A DNA stretch of 64,000 nucleotides. Source: Polyangiaceae bacterium (lineage in GTDB: Bacteria > Myxococcota_A > Polyangia > Polyangiales > Polyangiaceae). Numbering within the stretch: the stretch's first letter is position 1; each line of letters begins with the position of its first letter. Below the pieces are notes generated by a model. It did not search any database, was not told the DNA's origin, and saw only the letters and a list, made by a program, of their open reading frames with translations. Below, one piece after another: positions 50,841 through 58,977 of the stretch. A program made the position numbers and the translations under genes. The stretch lies in NCBI GenBank assembly GCA_016712345.1, contig JADJRH010000001.1:4526001-4590000 (forward strand), read 5' to 3'.

Positions 50841-52646
50841 ATGGTGCAGGAGGATGAACTCGGCATTGTTGGCGTGACCCTCGCCAACGCATTCCACGTG
50901 GAGCGTGTCGTCGCCCACGGTGGTTTTGCGATCGTGTATCGAGGGATCCACGGCGGCTTTCGAGTTCCGATCGCGCTCAAGTGCCTGCGGATCCCGAGCG
51001 GGATGACGCCCACGCAGCACAACACCTTCCTCGAAAAGTTTCGTGAAGAAGGGGAGCTTTTGTTTCGGCTTTCTGCCGCGATCCCAGAAGTGGTGCGCCC
51101 GCTTCACATTGATGCGGTGGTGCTTCCCGACGGGCAGCTCATGCCGTTTTTGGCGCTTGAATGGCTCGAAGGTGAAGGGCTCGATCAGGTCATCACGCGC
51201 ACCAAACGCGAGCGCGGAACGGGCCTCGATCTCGTGGCGCTTGTCGACATGTTGCGCCCCGTTGCCCACGCACTTTCACGCGCTCACAACTTCCCAAGCG
51301 ACCGAGGTTCGATTTGTATCGTTCATCGAGATCTAAAGCCTGAAAATCTATTTTTGTGTCAGGTCGCCGGCGCGCCCGCGATCAAGATTTTGGACTACGG
51401 CATTGCTGAAGTGGTGAGCGTCGCGCAGCGCGTTTCAGGGTCGCGCGCCTTTCGGGCAATGAACCCTTTCACACCCGGATACGGAGCGCCTGAGCAATGG
51501 GCGCCGGATCGTTTTGGGCAAAGCGGCGCTTGGACAGATGTGTGGGGCCTCGCGATCACCATGGCGGAAGCGCTCCTTGGAAAGCCGGCGATCGACGGCG
51601 AACTCGAACAAATGCGCAAAGTGGCGCTCGATCCGCGGCGGCGCCCAACACCGAGGTCGCTCGGTTGCAACGTTTCCAACGATGTGGAGGCGGTGTTTCT
51701 GCGGGCTTTGGCGGTTGATCCGCGCGAGCGTACACAAGACATCGCCACATTTTGGGGCGACCTCGAAAGAGCCGTCGGCGCGCCGGTGTCGATGGTCAAA
51801 AACAATGCGACCGTCGGGCGGCTGAGGCGGTCCGAGCGCGAGTTGCCCGATACGTTGACCGATGCGTCGATCGATCTCGACCTTGCCGTACCGCCTGAAT
51901 CGTTGCGCGCGCCCCCGCGCGTCGGTGCTTCGATCGCGGTTCCAAATCCCGCTCCATCGCAGTCGGCGATCGCGTCGCCAACCCCGCTCGCCAACCAACG
52001 GCCGTCTCAATCGACCATGGCCGCGCTGCGACAATCGCAGGCATCCATGCCGGCGGTTCGCCCGTCGCAACACTCGCTTCCCGCGGTTCGCCCGTCGCAA
52101 CACTCCATGCCGGCGGTGCGCCCGTCGCAACCTTCCATGGCCGCGCTGCGCCAGTCGCAACACTCGCTTCCCGCGGTTCGCCCCGACGCTCGCGAGGCCG
52201 GCGTTGAAGCGGACTTGCGTACACACGATACGGCGCCGAACTCGCAGGCTCCCCCTTCATCGGGAACGCGTTCGGTTCGCCCCGGGCCAATATCGGTGCG
52301 CGGCGCGCGCGAGCTATCCCATTCAATTCCGCCCATTTTGGCCCCGGAAAACGCTGGGACCGAACCTGAACCCGTACCGCCGAACAAGGCCGAAACTTCA
52401 GACGCCGCGGTGCCGAGTGTTCCCGCGTCGCCGATCGCTGAAATTCTCACCTCCGCAAAAACCAAATTTCGGCTGCCCGGTGCGCTTCTGGCCGCAGCCA
52501 TTGTGATCACCGTGATCGACCTTTTGGTCGTGCGATCAGGCAGCGATCCCATTTCGCTTGGGCCGGTTCGTTCCTTTTGGGTGGCGGGCCCCCTCGCGGT
52601 GGTTGGCGCGCTGCTCCTCGTGTGGAAGATCGTGAGCGATGACTGA
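50841..52646 (+). CDS. Ser/Thr kinase with repeat linker and C-terminal membrane helices
   Basis: 601 residues. Kinase residues about 15-310: VVAHGGFAIVYRG, IALKCLRIP, CIVHRDLKPENLFL, KILDYGIAEVV (DYG variant), GYGAPEQWAPD. Then a Ser/Pro/Gln linker made of six 10-residue repeats (PSQHSLPAVR type) and two C-terminal hydrophobic helices (ALLAAAIVITVIDLLVV, FWVAGPLAVVGALLLVW). The stop overlaps the next gene by 8 bp. Confidence 0.92.
   Translation: MVQEDELGIVGVTLANAFHVERVVAHGGFAIVYRGIHGGFRVPIALKCLRIPSGMTPTQHNTFLEKFREEGELLFRLSAAIPEVVRPLHIDAVVLPDGQLMPFLALEWLEGEGLDQVITRTKRERGTGLDLVALVDMLRPVAHALSRAHNFPSDRGSICIVHRDLKPENLFLCQVAGAPAIKILDYGIAEVVSVAQRVSGSRAFRAMNPFTPGYGAPEQWAPDRFGQSGAWTDVWGLAITMAEALLGKPAIDGELEQMRKVALDPRRRPTPRSLGCNVSNDVEAVFLRALAVDPRERTQDIATFWGDLERAVGAPVSMVKNNATVGRLRRSERELPDTLTDASIDLDLAVPPESLRAPPRVGASIAVPNPAPSQSAIASPTPLANQRPSQSTMAALRQSQASMPAVRPSQHSLPAVRPSQHSMPAVRPSQPSMAALRQSQHSLPAVRPDAREAGVEADLRTHDTAPNSQAPPSSGTRSVRPGPISVRGARELSHSIPPILAPENAGTEPEPVPPNKAETSDAAVPSVPASPIAEILTSAKTKFRLPGALLAAAIVITVIDLLVVRSGSDPISLGPVRSFWVAGPLAVVGALLLVWKIVSDD
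52002..52181 (+). repeat. 30-bp tandem repeats in the kinase linker
   Basis: Six units encoding PSQSTMAALR, QSQASMPAVR, PSQHSLPAVR, PSQHSMPAVR, PSQPSMAALR, QSQHSLPAVR. Two unit types alternate, indicating repeated expansion. Confidence 0.9.
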
Positions 52647-53220
52647 AGCCGAAGCGTCCGACCTGGTTTCCGCGAAGTTCTCGCGAATGATGAACGCCAC
52701 CACGTCGCCGCTGGGTGTGGCGGGCGATCCACCGATCGCTGCCGCTGCAACGGCCGTCACTCTCGTTGCGTACCTCGCTGCACGTCGATCCGATGCGTCG
52801 CCGACCGTGCAGTTGGTTCTTCTTGTGCTCGTATTTGTGCCCGTCGGTGTGGCGCTTTTGGTTGCAATTGCCCTTTTGGGGGCGCGCAAAACCGTGGTCG
52901 CGTGGCTCGCAAAACTGCCCTTTCCCATTGAGAACATGAATGCCGTGCTCAACGGCCTCGGCGACATTCTTGAAGTTACTTTTGAAGGAACGCCGCCCGA
53001 AACACCGGAACTCAACGCAAAGCTCGATGCGGTTCACACCGACTGCTTCGTGACCGACAACCAAGACTCCGTTGTGGGAATGCGCATCGGCGTTGTCGAC
53101 AACAAACGCAATCCCGCCGCTTCAAATCACGCCCGCTACAAGCGACTGATCACCATCGTGGAGCAGGTCTTGGTGCCGTTGCACGCCTCCGCCAAGATCA
53201 CCTGTGTTCGCGTGAAGTAA
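52639..53220 (+). CDS. Membrane protein coupled to the kinase
   Basis: 193 residues. Two helices (AAAATAVTLVAYLAA and VQLVLLVLVFVPVGVALLVA) followed by a soluble domain (IENMNAVLNGLGDILEVTFE, NQDSVVGMRIGVVDNK). It overlaps the kinase stop by 8 bp, suggesting a partner or substrate of that kinase. Family not recognised. Confidence 0.7.
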   Translation: MTEAEASDLVSAKFSRMMNATTSPLGVAGDPPIAAAATAVTLVAYLAARRSDASPTVQLVLLVLVFVPVGVALLVAIALLGARKTVVAWLAKLPFPIENMNAVLNGLGDILEVTFEGTPPETPELNAKLDAVHTDCFVTDNQDSVVGMRIGVVDNKRNPAASNHARYKRLITIVEQVLVPLHASAKITCVRVK

Positions 53221-53287
53221 CGCCGGAACAGGGCTTTTTAACACCACAAATTCGGCGCCCGGGAAAGCTTCGGGTACGCTTTAGCCG

Positions 53288-54238
53288 ATGTCCAACGGTC
53301 AGGCGCCCTTCGAGGAAAGCGCGCTCATCGCGATGCTCGGCCTTCTCGATGAAGGTGTGTTGTTTTTCGAAGGCCCCGAACTCGTGTGTGTGAAGGCTTC
53401 GGCGCGCGCCACAGAGATCTTGGGCGGTGTACACACCATGGGCCTCAGCCGCCAAAGCCTGTTTGGAGCAATTTCCGGCGATGATGAAGCGGCGCTGCGA
53501 GCGCTTGCCGCGCTTCGCGACGTGGATGCACTCGAAACGAGGCGCGAGACAATTGCTTTGAAGGGTGATCCGCCGCGCTTCTTGTCGTGGTTTTCGGCAC
53601 CGATCGTGAGCGACGGCAACGTGATCGGCCGCCTTGATGTTGTCGGCGACCGAACTGTTGAACGCGAATTGCGGCGTGAATTGGAACGCGCGTACGACAA
53701 AGTCGCCGAAACAACGCTCTTCGACGAGCTGACGGGCCTCGCCAATCGCAAGCATTTTGAAACCGAGATCGATCGCGAACACCGCCGCTCGCAGCGCTCG
53801 TGGGCGTCGTACGCCGTTGCGCGGATTGATGTGGACGCCATGGCCAAACTCAACGCCGACATCGGCCGCGAAGCCGCGGACCAAATGTTCCGCCGCATCG
53901 GCGAAGTGTTGAAGGCCGCGCGCCGCGAGTACGATCTCGTCGGCCGGTGGGAAAACGACGAACTGATTGTGCTCCTCCCCGGCATAGATGAACGCTCGGT
54001 AAAACAAGTGCTTTTGCGATCTCTCTCCGCCATGGGCGACGCCGCGCGCGAGATTGCCGCGCGACCGATCACGTTTTGCACCGGCGTCGGCGTTTGGATT
54101 CCCCCGTCGGTTGAAACAGCAAACGACGTGATCACGCGCGCCGGCATCGCGCTCGAAGCCGCCAAGCTGTCCGGCCGCGGAAACATGGAAATCGACGCCA
54201 CCGTGGTCGAATGGAAAGACGACAACTCGGGCGCGTAA
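53288..54238 (+). CDS. PAS-like plus degenerate GGDEF protein
   Basis: 316 residues. The N-terminal part resembles a PAS domain (IAMLGLLDEGVLFFEGPELV). GGDEF-domain features: TTLFDELTGLANRKHFETEI, RIDVDAMAKLNADIGREAAD, but the active-site GGDEF/GGEEF is RWENDELIVLLP. Loss of the GG makes diguanylate cyclase activity unlikely; it may bind c-di-GMP, GTP or a partner. Confidence 0.82.
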   Translation: MSNGQAPFEESALIAMLGLLDEGVLFFEGPELVCVKASARATEILGGVHTMGLSRQSLFGAISGDDEAALRALAALRDVDALETRRETIALKGDPPRFLSWFSAPIVSDGNVIGRLDVVGDRTVERELRRELERAYDKVAETTLFDELTGLANRKHFETEIDREHRRSQRSWASYAVARIDVDAMAKLNADIGREAADQMFRRIGEVLKAARREYDLVGRWENDELIVLLPGIDERSVKQVLLRSLSAMGDAAREIAARPITFCTGVGVWIPPSVETANDVITRAGIALEAAKLSGRGNMEIDATVVEWKDDNSGA

Positions 54239-54287
54239 TCCACCTGCCGCCCGCGGCGGGCACATTCCCTGATATCGTGCCGCGCCC

Positions 54288-55649
54288 ATGAAAGAGTCGT
54301 CGCCCGACAAACTCGTTGAAGAGCTTTCTGCCCGCGGGATCACGCGCGCCAAGATCGGTGGTTTTGACATCGACGGCGTGCTTCGAGGCAAATACGTCAG
54401 CCTCGACAAGTTAAAGAGCGCTCTATCCGGCGGCTTCGGCTTTTGTGACGTGATCTTCGGGTGGGACTGCGCCGATGTGCTCTACGACAACGTAAAAGTC
54501 ACCGGCTGGGAAACCGGATACCCCGACACCCTCGCGATGCTCGATCCATCCACACTTCGCGACATCCCCTGGGAGCCCGGAGTGGCCGCGATCTTGGCCG
54601 ATTTTCGCGACGAAAAAGGTGGACCTCACCCCGCGTGCCCGCGCTCGCTTCTTCGCACCGTTGTTGAACGCGCAAAGACCATGGGCTTTTCGGCCAAGTT
54701 TGCCTGCGAGTTTGAGTTCTTCTGCTTCAAAGAAACACCCGCCTCGCTGCACGAAAAAAAGTTCAGCGGCATGACCCCGCTCTCGCCGGGAATGTTCGGT
54801 TATTCGTGGGTGCGTGAGGCGCAGAACAAAGACCTGATGGCCGATATTTTCGCCAAAACCAGAGCCTTCGGCATCGACATTGAAGGGCTCCACACCGAAA
54901 CCGGCCCAGGCGTTTACGAAGTGGCCATTCGTTACGACGACGTGATTCGCGCCGCGGATCAGGCCGCCCTGTTCAAAGTCGCAATGAAACAAATTGCCCA
55001 CGAACACGGCATCAGCGTCACCTTCATGGCCAAGTGGAAAGCCGACCTGCCGGGGTCTTCGGGACACATCCACCAAAGCCTTTGGCGCGATGGAAAGAGC
55101 GCTTTTGCCGATCCGTCGTCCCCCGACGGAATGACTTCCACAATGCGCCACTACATCGGCGGCCAATGCGCGCTCATGCCTGAACTGACAGCGCTCATCT
55201 CGCCCACAATCAACTCGTACAAGCGGTATGTGCCCGGTGTTTGGGCGCCCCTCACAGCCACGTGGGGCATCGAAAATCGAACCACAGCGCTCCGCATCAT
55301 CGGCACCGGCACCCCCGCGGCGCGCGTTGAATACCGCCAGGCCGCTGCCGACATCAATCCCTACATCGCCATGGCCACAACCCTCGCGGCAGGCCTCTGG
55401 GGCGTAGAAAACAAAATCGAACCGCCGGCTCTCGTGAAGGGTGACGCCGGTGACGGCGACGCGACACGCAAGCGCATTCCCCGCACATTAAAAGAAGCCA
55501 CCCAGCTTCTTAAAGAAAGTGAAACCGCCCGCGCAATCTTAGGGTCGGCATTTGTCGACCACTACGTGCGTACACGCGAGTGGGAAGTTCGCCAATACGA
55601 ACGCGCCGTGACCGACTGGGAGCTGCGTCGCTATTTTGAGATCATTTAG
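54288..55649 (+). CDS. Glutamine synthetase family protein (gamma-glutamyl ligase-like)
   Basis: 453 residues. C-terminal catalytic domain: CEFEFFCFKE (metal-binding Glu), HTETGPGVYEVAIRYDD, GSSGHIHQSLW (metal His), ENRTTALRIIG and ARVEYRQAAADINPYIAMA. The closest type is the single-domain GlnA-like/PuuA/GlnT group that ligates glutamate to amines. Followed by an alcohol dehydrogenase gene, which would suit catabolism of an amino alcohol or polyamine, but this is inference. Confidence 0.85.
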   Translation: MKESSPDKLVEELSARGITRAKIGGFDIDGVLRGKYVSLDKLKSALSGGFGFCDVIFGWDCADVLYDNVKVTGWETGYPDTLAMLDPSTLRDIPWEPGVAAILADFRDEKGGPHPACPRSLLRTVVERAKTMGFSAKFACEFEFFCFKETPASLHEKKFSGMTPLSPGMFGYSWVREAQNKDLMADIFAKTRAFGIDIEGLHTETGPGVYEVAIRYDDVIRAADQAALFKVAMKQIAHEHGISVTFMAKWKADLPGSSGHIHQSLWRDGKSAFADPSSPDGMTSTMRHYIGGQCALMPELTALISPTINSYKRYVPGVWAPLTATWGIENRTTALRIIGTGTPAARVEYRQAAADINPYIAMATTLAAGLWGVENKIEPPALVKGDAGDGDATRKRIPRTLKEATQLLKESETARAILGSAFVDHYVRTREWEVRQYERAVTDWELRRYFEII

Positions 55650-55839
55650 TGTACCCACACGTTGTGTACACAGTGCTGCCCCCTCACGCGGGTTCCACGC
55701 TTCTCCCCCAAGCCTGTGCTCGCGCGCTCACGCGCGGCTGCGCGCAGGCGGGGGAGACCCAGATTCGAAGCGTACACATCTTGTGTGCACATATTAAATC
55801 AGCCGGCAAACGAAGCCGATTGCGACAATGGAGAAACGG
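55650..55839. promoter_or_regulatory. GTGTAC-rich intergenic region
   Basis: Holds GTGTACCC (55650), GTGTACAC (55664) and CGTACACAT (55771) within 125 bp, the densest clustering of the palindrome in the right half. It may contain the promoter of the dehydrogenase gene. Confidence 0.35.
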
Positions 55840-56979
55840 ATGAGCGTTGTGACTTGGAGCTTTCCAACCCGTATCGTTTTTGGCGTTGGAAGCGTGAAAC
55901 AAACGGGTGCCGAAGCGAAACGCGTCGGCGCATCGCGCGCGCTGATTGTCACCGACAAAGGTGTGGTGAAAGCCGGATTGCTTGCGCCGATCGAAGCGTC
56001 GCTCCGCGAGAGCGGCCTCACAGTGAGCGTTTTCGACGACGTGTTACCCAACCCCGTTGAGAAAAACGTGTTTGACGGTGTTGCCGCCTTCAACGCCGCC
56101 AATGCCGACCTCATTGTTGCCGTCGGCGGCGGTTCACCGCTCGACGTGGGCAAGCTCGTCCGCTTGGGAATTCATCATCATCGACCGCTTGTTGAATACG
56201 ACGACGCAACCGGCGGCGATGTGTACATCACTCCGAATGTACCTCCCATGTTGGCCATTCCAACAACCTCGGGAACGGGCAGCGAAGTCGGTCGATCCGG
56301 CGTTGTCACGCTCGAAGCGAATCATCGCAAGACAGTGATTTTCTCACCGCATCTCCTTGCGAATGCGGCCATTTTAGACCCTGAAATTACCAAAGGCCTT
56401 CCGCCGTTTCTCACCGCCGCCACCGGATTCGACGCGCTCACCCATTGCCTCGAAGCGTACGTTTCAAAGGGTGACCACCCCATGGCCGACGGAATCGCCC
56501 TCGAAGGGCTCCGCCTCACGGCGAGGTACCTCGAACGGGCCACCGCCGACGGCGCCGACCTCGAAGCGCGCGGTGGCATGATGAAAGCCGCCATGATGGG
56601 CGCCGTTGCCTTTCAAAAAGGCCTCGGCGCGTGCCATTCGCTTGCCCATCCGTTGTCGAGTGAACATGGAATGCATCACGGCCTCGCAAACGCTCTCGGC
56701 CTGCCCGCTGTTGTGGAGTTCAACGGAGCCGCCGTGGCCGACCGACTCGCCGACGTGTCGCGCATCTTCGGCGGCGAGCCCTCGGCAAAAGGCTGCGCAG
56801 ACGCGCTTCGAAATCTTCGCGCTCGAATCGGCCTGCCCACAGGCCTCGGCGCCGCATCGGTTCCGCGTGATTCGCTCGAAAAACTCGCCGATCTCGCGTT
56901 TCAAGACGCCTGCCACACGTTAAACCCGCGGGTGTGCTCGCGGGATGATCTTCTCAAGCTCTACGAAGCCTCATTCTGA
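55840..56979 (+). CDS. Iron-containing alcohol dehydrogenase
   Basis: 379 residues from ATG 55840, with GGAG 6 bp upstream (another ATG lies at 55828). Group III ADH signatures: VGGGSPLDVGKLVRL (NAD-binding), IPTTSGTGSEVG, GFDALTHCLEAYVS and CHSLAHPLSSEHGMHHGLAN, which supply Asp/His/His/His metal ligands. It oxidises a primary alcohol or reduces an aldehyde. Confidence 0.93.
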   Translation: MSVVTWSFPTRIVFGVGSVKQTGAEAKRVGASRALIVTDKGVVKAGLLAPIEASLRESGLTVSVFDDVLPNPVEKNVFDGVAAFNAANADLIVAVGGGSPLDVGKLVRLGIHHHRPLVEYDDATGGDVYITPNVPPMLAIPTTSGTGSEVGRSGVVTLEANHRKTVIFSPHLLANAAILDPEITKGLPPFLTAATGFDALTHCLEAYVSKGDHPMADGIALEGLRLTARYLERATADGADLEARGGMMKAAMMGAVAFQKGLGACHSLAHPLSSEHGMHHGLANALGLPAVVEFNGAAVADRLADVSRIFGGEPSAKGCADALRNLRARIGLPTGLGAASVPRDSLEKLADLAFQDACHTLNPRVCSRDDLLKLYEASF

Positions 56980-57086
56980 CCCACCGCTCCCAACGCGAAA
57001 CGCCTTGCGCAGTGGAGGCTTTTGCGCACGCGTTCATGCGTGCCGTAACCTTTTCCCCCGTCGGTTCTTGGTGTACGAAACCCCTC

Positions 57087-57785
57087 ATGAGCGCGGTTTT
57101 ACCGGGTGACCTCCATGCCCAGTCCAATGCCCCCGGCGGCGCGGACAACACAGACAAGTCCGGCGCAGGTGTACGCACGGGGCCGCCCCGCAAAGGCACC
57201 TGCCGCATGTTTGAAACCCCGCTCATTGAACGGTTTTCGCGTGTACACTTCACCACGCCGTTCATCTTCTGGCTCCCCGTCGTTTTCTACCTTGGGTACA
57301 TCTCGCTCTCGGGCGGAATGAGCATCGCCCCGTTTGTCGGCTTGATCCTGGCGGGCATCCTCGTGTGGACCCTTGCGGAGTACGTTCTGCATCGCTGGGT
57401 GTTCCACTACATGGGGCCGCGACCATGGCAGCGCCGCATGCAGTTCATCATTCATGGTGTACACCACGACTTTCCCAACGACGCCGACCGCCTTGTCATG
57501 CCCATCGGCGCCAGCCTCCCCATGGGCGCCGTCTTCTACATTCTGTTTCGGCTCATCGCCGGCCCTGAATATTGCAACCCATTTTTTATGGGATTCGGCC
57601 TCGGCTACCTCGCGTACGACGGCCTTCACTACGCCGTGCACCACTTTCGTATGTCGAGCGGCATTGGCAAGTGGCTCAAGCGCTATCACATGATCCACCA
57701 CCACACCGGCGTTGAGGCTCGGTGGGGCGTCTCTTCGCCGCTGTGGGACTACATTTTCGGTACTGCGGGCGACGGCGCCAAATAA
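57087..57785 (+). CDS. Fatty-acid hydroxylase (sterol desaturase superfamily)
   Basis: 232 residues; start ATG 57087, or ATG 57207 at MFETPLIERF. Four hydrophobic helices and the eight-His diiron signature: LHRWVFH, IHGVHHD, HYAVHH and HMIHHHTG. The end RWGVSSPLWDYIFGT is typical of FA2H-like enzymes that 2-hydroxylate fatty acids or sphingolipids. Myxobacteria of this group make such lipids, which fits. Confidence 0.88.
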   Translation: MSAVLPGDLHAQSNAPGGADNTDKSGAGVRTGPPRKGTCRMFETPLIERFSRVHFTTPFIFWLPVVFYLGYISLSGGMSIAPFVGLILAGILVWTLAEYVLHRWVFHYMGPRPWQRRMQFIIHGVHHDFPNDADRLVMPIGASLPMGAVFYILFRLIAGPEYCNPFFMGFGLGYLAYDGLHYAVHHFRMSSGIGKWLKRYHMIHHHTGVEARWGVSSPLWDYIFGTAGDGAK

Positions 57786-57797
57786 CCGCAGCGCTTT

Positions 57798-58034
57798 TCA
57801 GGCCGACTTGCGAATCGCGTCCACGTGAAACGAACGGAGCGTGTTGCGGTTGCAGAAAGGGCACAACCAGCCCACGTCAAACCGCTCGCCGTCGGCGCCG
57901 ATGCTATGGGCCGCGGCGCGTTCTTTTTTTCCGCGCAGTGTTGCGGAGCCCGACAAAACATGGCGTTTTTCATCAAGCGCGGCGGACAGGGTGGCCTGGC
58001 ATTCGCACCGCGAAAACACGCTCATCTCGCTCAT
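57798..58034 (-). CDS. Small Cys-rich (zinc-ribbon-like) protein
   Basis: 78 residues (MSEMSVFSRCECQATLSAAL...VGWLCPFCNRNTLRSFHVD). CxC and CPFC pairs about 45 residues apart could bind zinc. Convergent with the hydroxylase gene. Family not recognised. Confidence 0.55.
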   Translation of the reverse strand: MSEMSVFSRCECQATLSAALDEKRHVLSGSATLRGKKERAAAHSIGADGERFDVGWLCPFCNRNTLRSFHVDAIRKSA

Positions 58035-58223
58035 CGTTGCGCCTCTTTATCACAATCTTCGCCAATTCCCCTAGAGCCCCGCCGCACCAAAAAAATCTTC
58101 TTCGCCTTCACGCAGGAATAATCGCGCCCCCGCCACGGTTCGAGACCCACGCACGAGAATGGCGCTTTCCCGCCAATCCTCGCCGCGGTACTTTCAGAAG
58201 AACGTCCACAAGGAGGTTTTCGG

Positions 58224-58733
58224 ATGGCCTCACAGCGACTCAATGGGTGGAACGACGCGTCGCTTCCCGAAAACGAAACCGCCGCGCAATGGCGCGCGGT
58301 CGTAGCTCACGATGGACGGTTGCCCACCTGTGATCGCCTCCTTGAAGTGATTGGGGAGGCCATGGAGGGCGCCCAAATCATCGACGCACCGTCCACGGAG
58401 TCCGCCCGCTTTGTTCTGCGTCGCGCCGCCGTGGATGTTTGTTTCGTTTGCCTCGACTTGCCGCCCGCACCGCAGGGAGGCATCAAGTTCGCTCAAGAAC
58501 TGGTGCGCGCCGGCTGCCCCGTGGTGCTCGTCACGCGCAGCCTTCGTTGGCTTCCAAAAAGCGCTTCCGAGCTGAAAGTGCTGCCCTGGGTCGCGCCTGA
58601 ATCATCGGCCGGAGAAGTCCTCCTCGCGGTTCAGCAGGCCGTCGGCGAAAACGATCTCGACAACCAAGTCACGCTCGATCCTGAAGCCGGCGAAGATGCG
58701 CTCGAAGAATTGCCAATAGGCAATATTTCCTGA
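58224..58733 (+). CDS. Divergent receiver-like protein
   Basis: 169 residues, with AGGAGG upstream. The central part follows a CheY fold: VVAHDGRLPTCDRLLEVIGE, VDVCFVCLDLPPAPQGGIKF (possible phospho-Asp), PVVLVTRSLRW and LPWVAPESSAGEVLLAVQQA in place of the conserved Lys loop. The N-terminal acidic pair is lost, so classical phosphorylation is doubtful. Confidence 0.6.
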   Translation: MASQRLNGWNDASLPENETAAQWRAVVAHDGRLPTCDRLLEVIGEAMEGAQIIDAPSTESARFVLRRAAVDVCFVCLDLPPAPQGGIKFAQELVRAGCPVVLVTRSLRWLPKSASELKVLPWVAPESSAGEVLLAVQQAVGENDLDNQVTLDPEAGEDALEELPIGNIS

Positions 58734-58782
58734 CAGTGTTGCGAACCGCCAAAATCTTCTGCTAAACCATCCTCACTCTTTG

Positions 58783-58858
58783 GCGGGAGTAGCTCAGTTG
58801 GTAGAGCATGAGCTTCCCAAGCTCAGGGTCGCGGGTTCGAACCCCGTTTCCCGCTCCA
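58783..58858 (+). tRNA. tRNA-Gly (CCC)
   Basis: 76 nt including an encoded CCA. Acceptor GCGGGAG/TTCCCGC, D-arm GCTCAGTTGGTAGAGC, anticodon stem-loop TGAGC-TTCCCAA-GCTCA with anticodon CCC, T-arm GCGGGTTCGAACCCCGT. Discriminator T. Confidence 0.96.
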
Positions 58859-58875
58859 AAAAGTGAAACGAACGC

Positions 58876-58898
58876 CGCCCGGTTCAGCCGGGCGTTTT
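58876..58898 (+). terminator. Rho-independent terminator of tRNA-Gly
   Basis: CGCCCGG-TTCAG-CCGGGCG followed by TTTTCGTTT, 18 bp after the tRNA. Confidence 0.85.
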
Positions 58899-58977
58899 CG
58901 TTTCCTCCTCGTGGATTTCTAAACGGTGCGGCGGAGAGTCCTTGGCGCCGCGCGGCCGCAAATCTACGACCGCGCGC

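Noticed and set aside
58783..58858. tRNA-Gly as an integration site of a mobile island
   Set aside because: No repeated tRNA 3' end or integrase was found nearby; the flanking genes look core-like.
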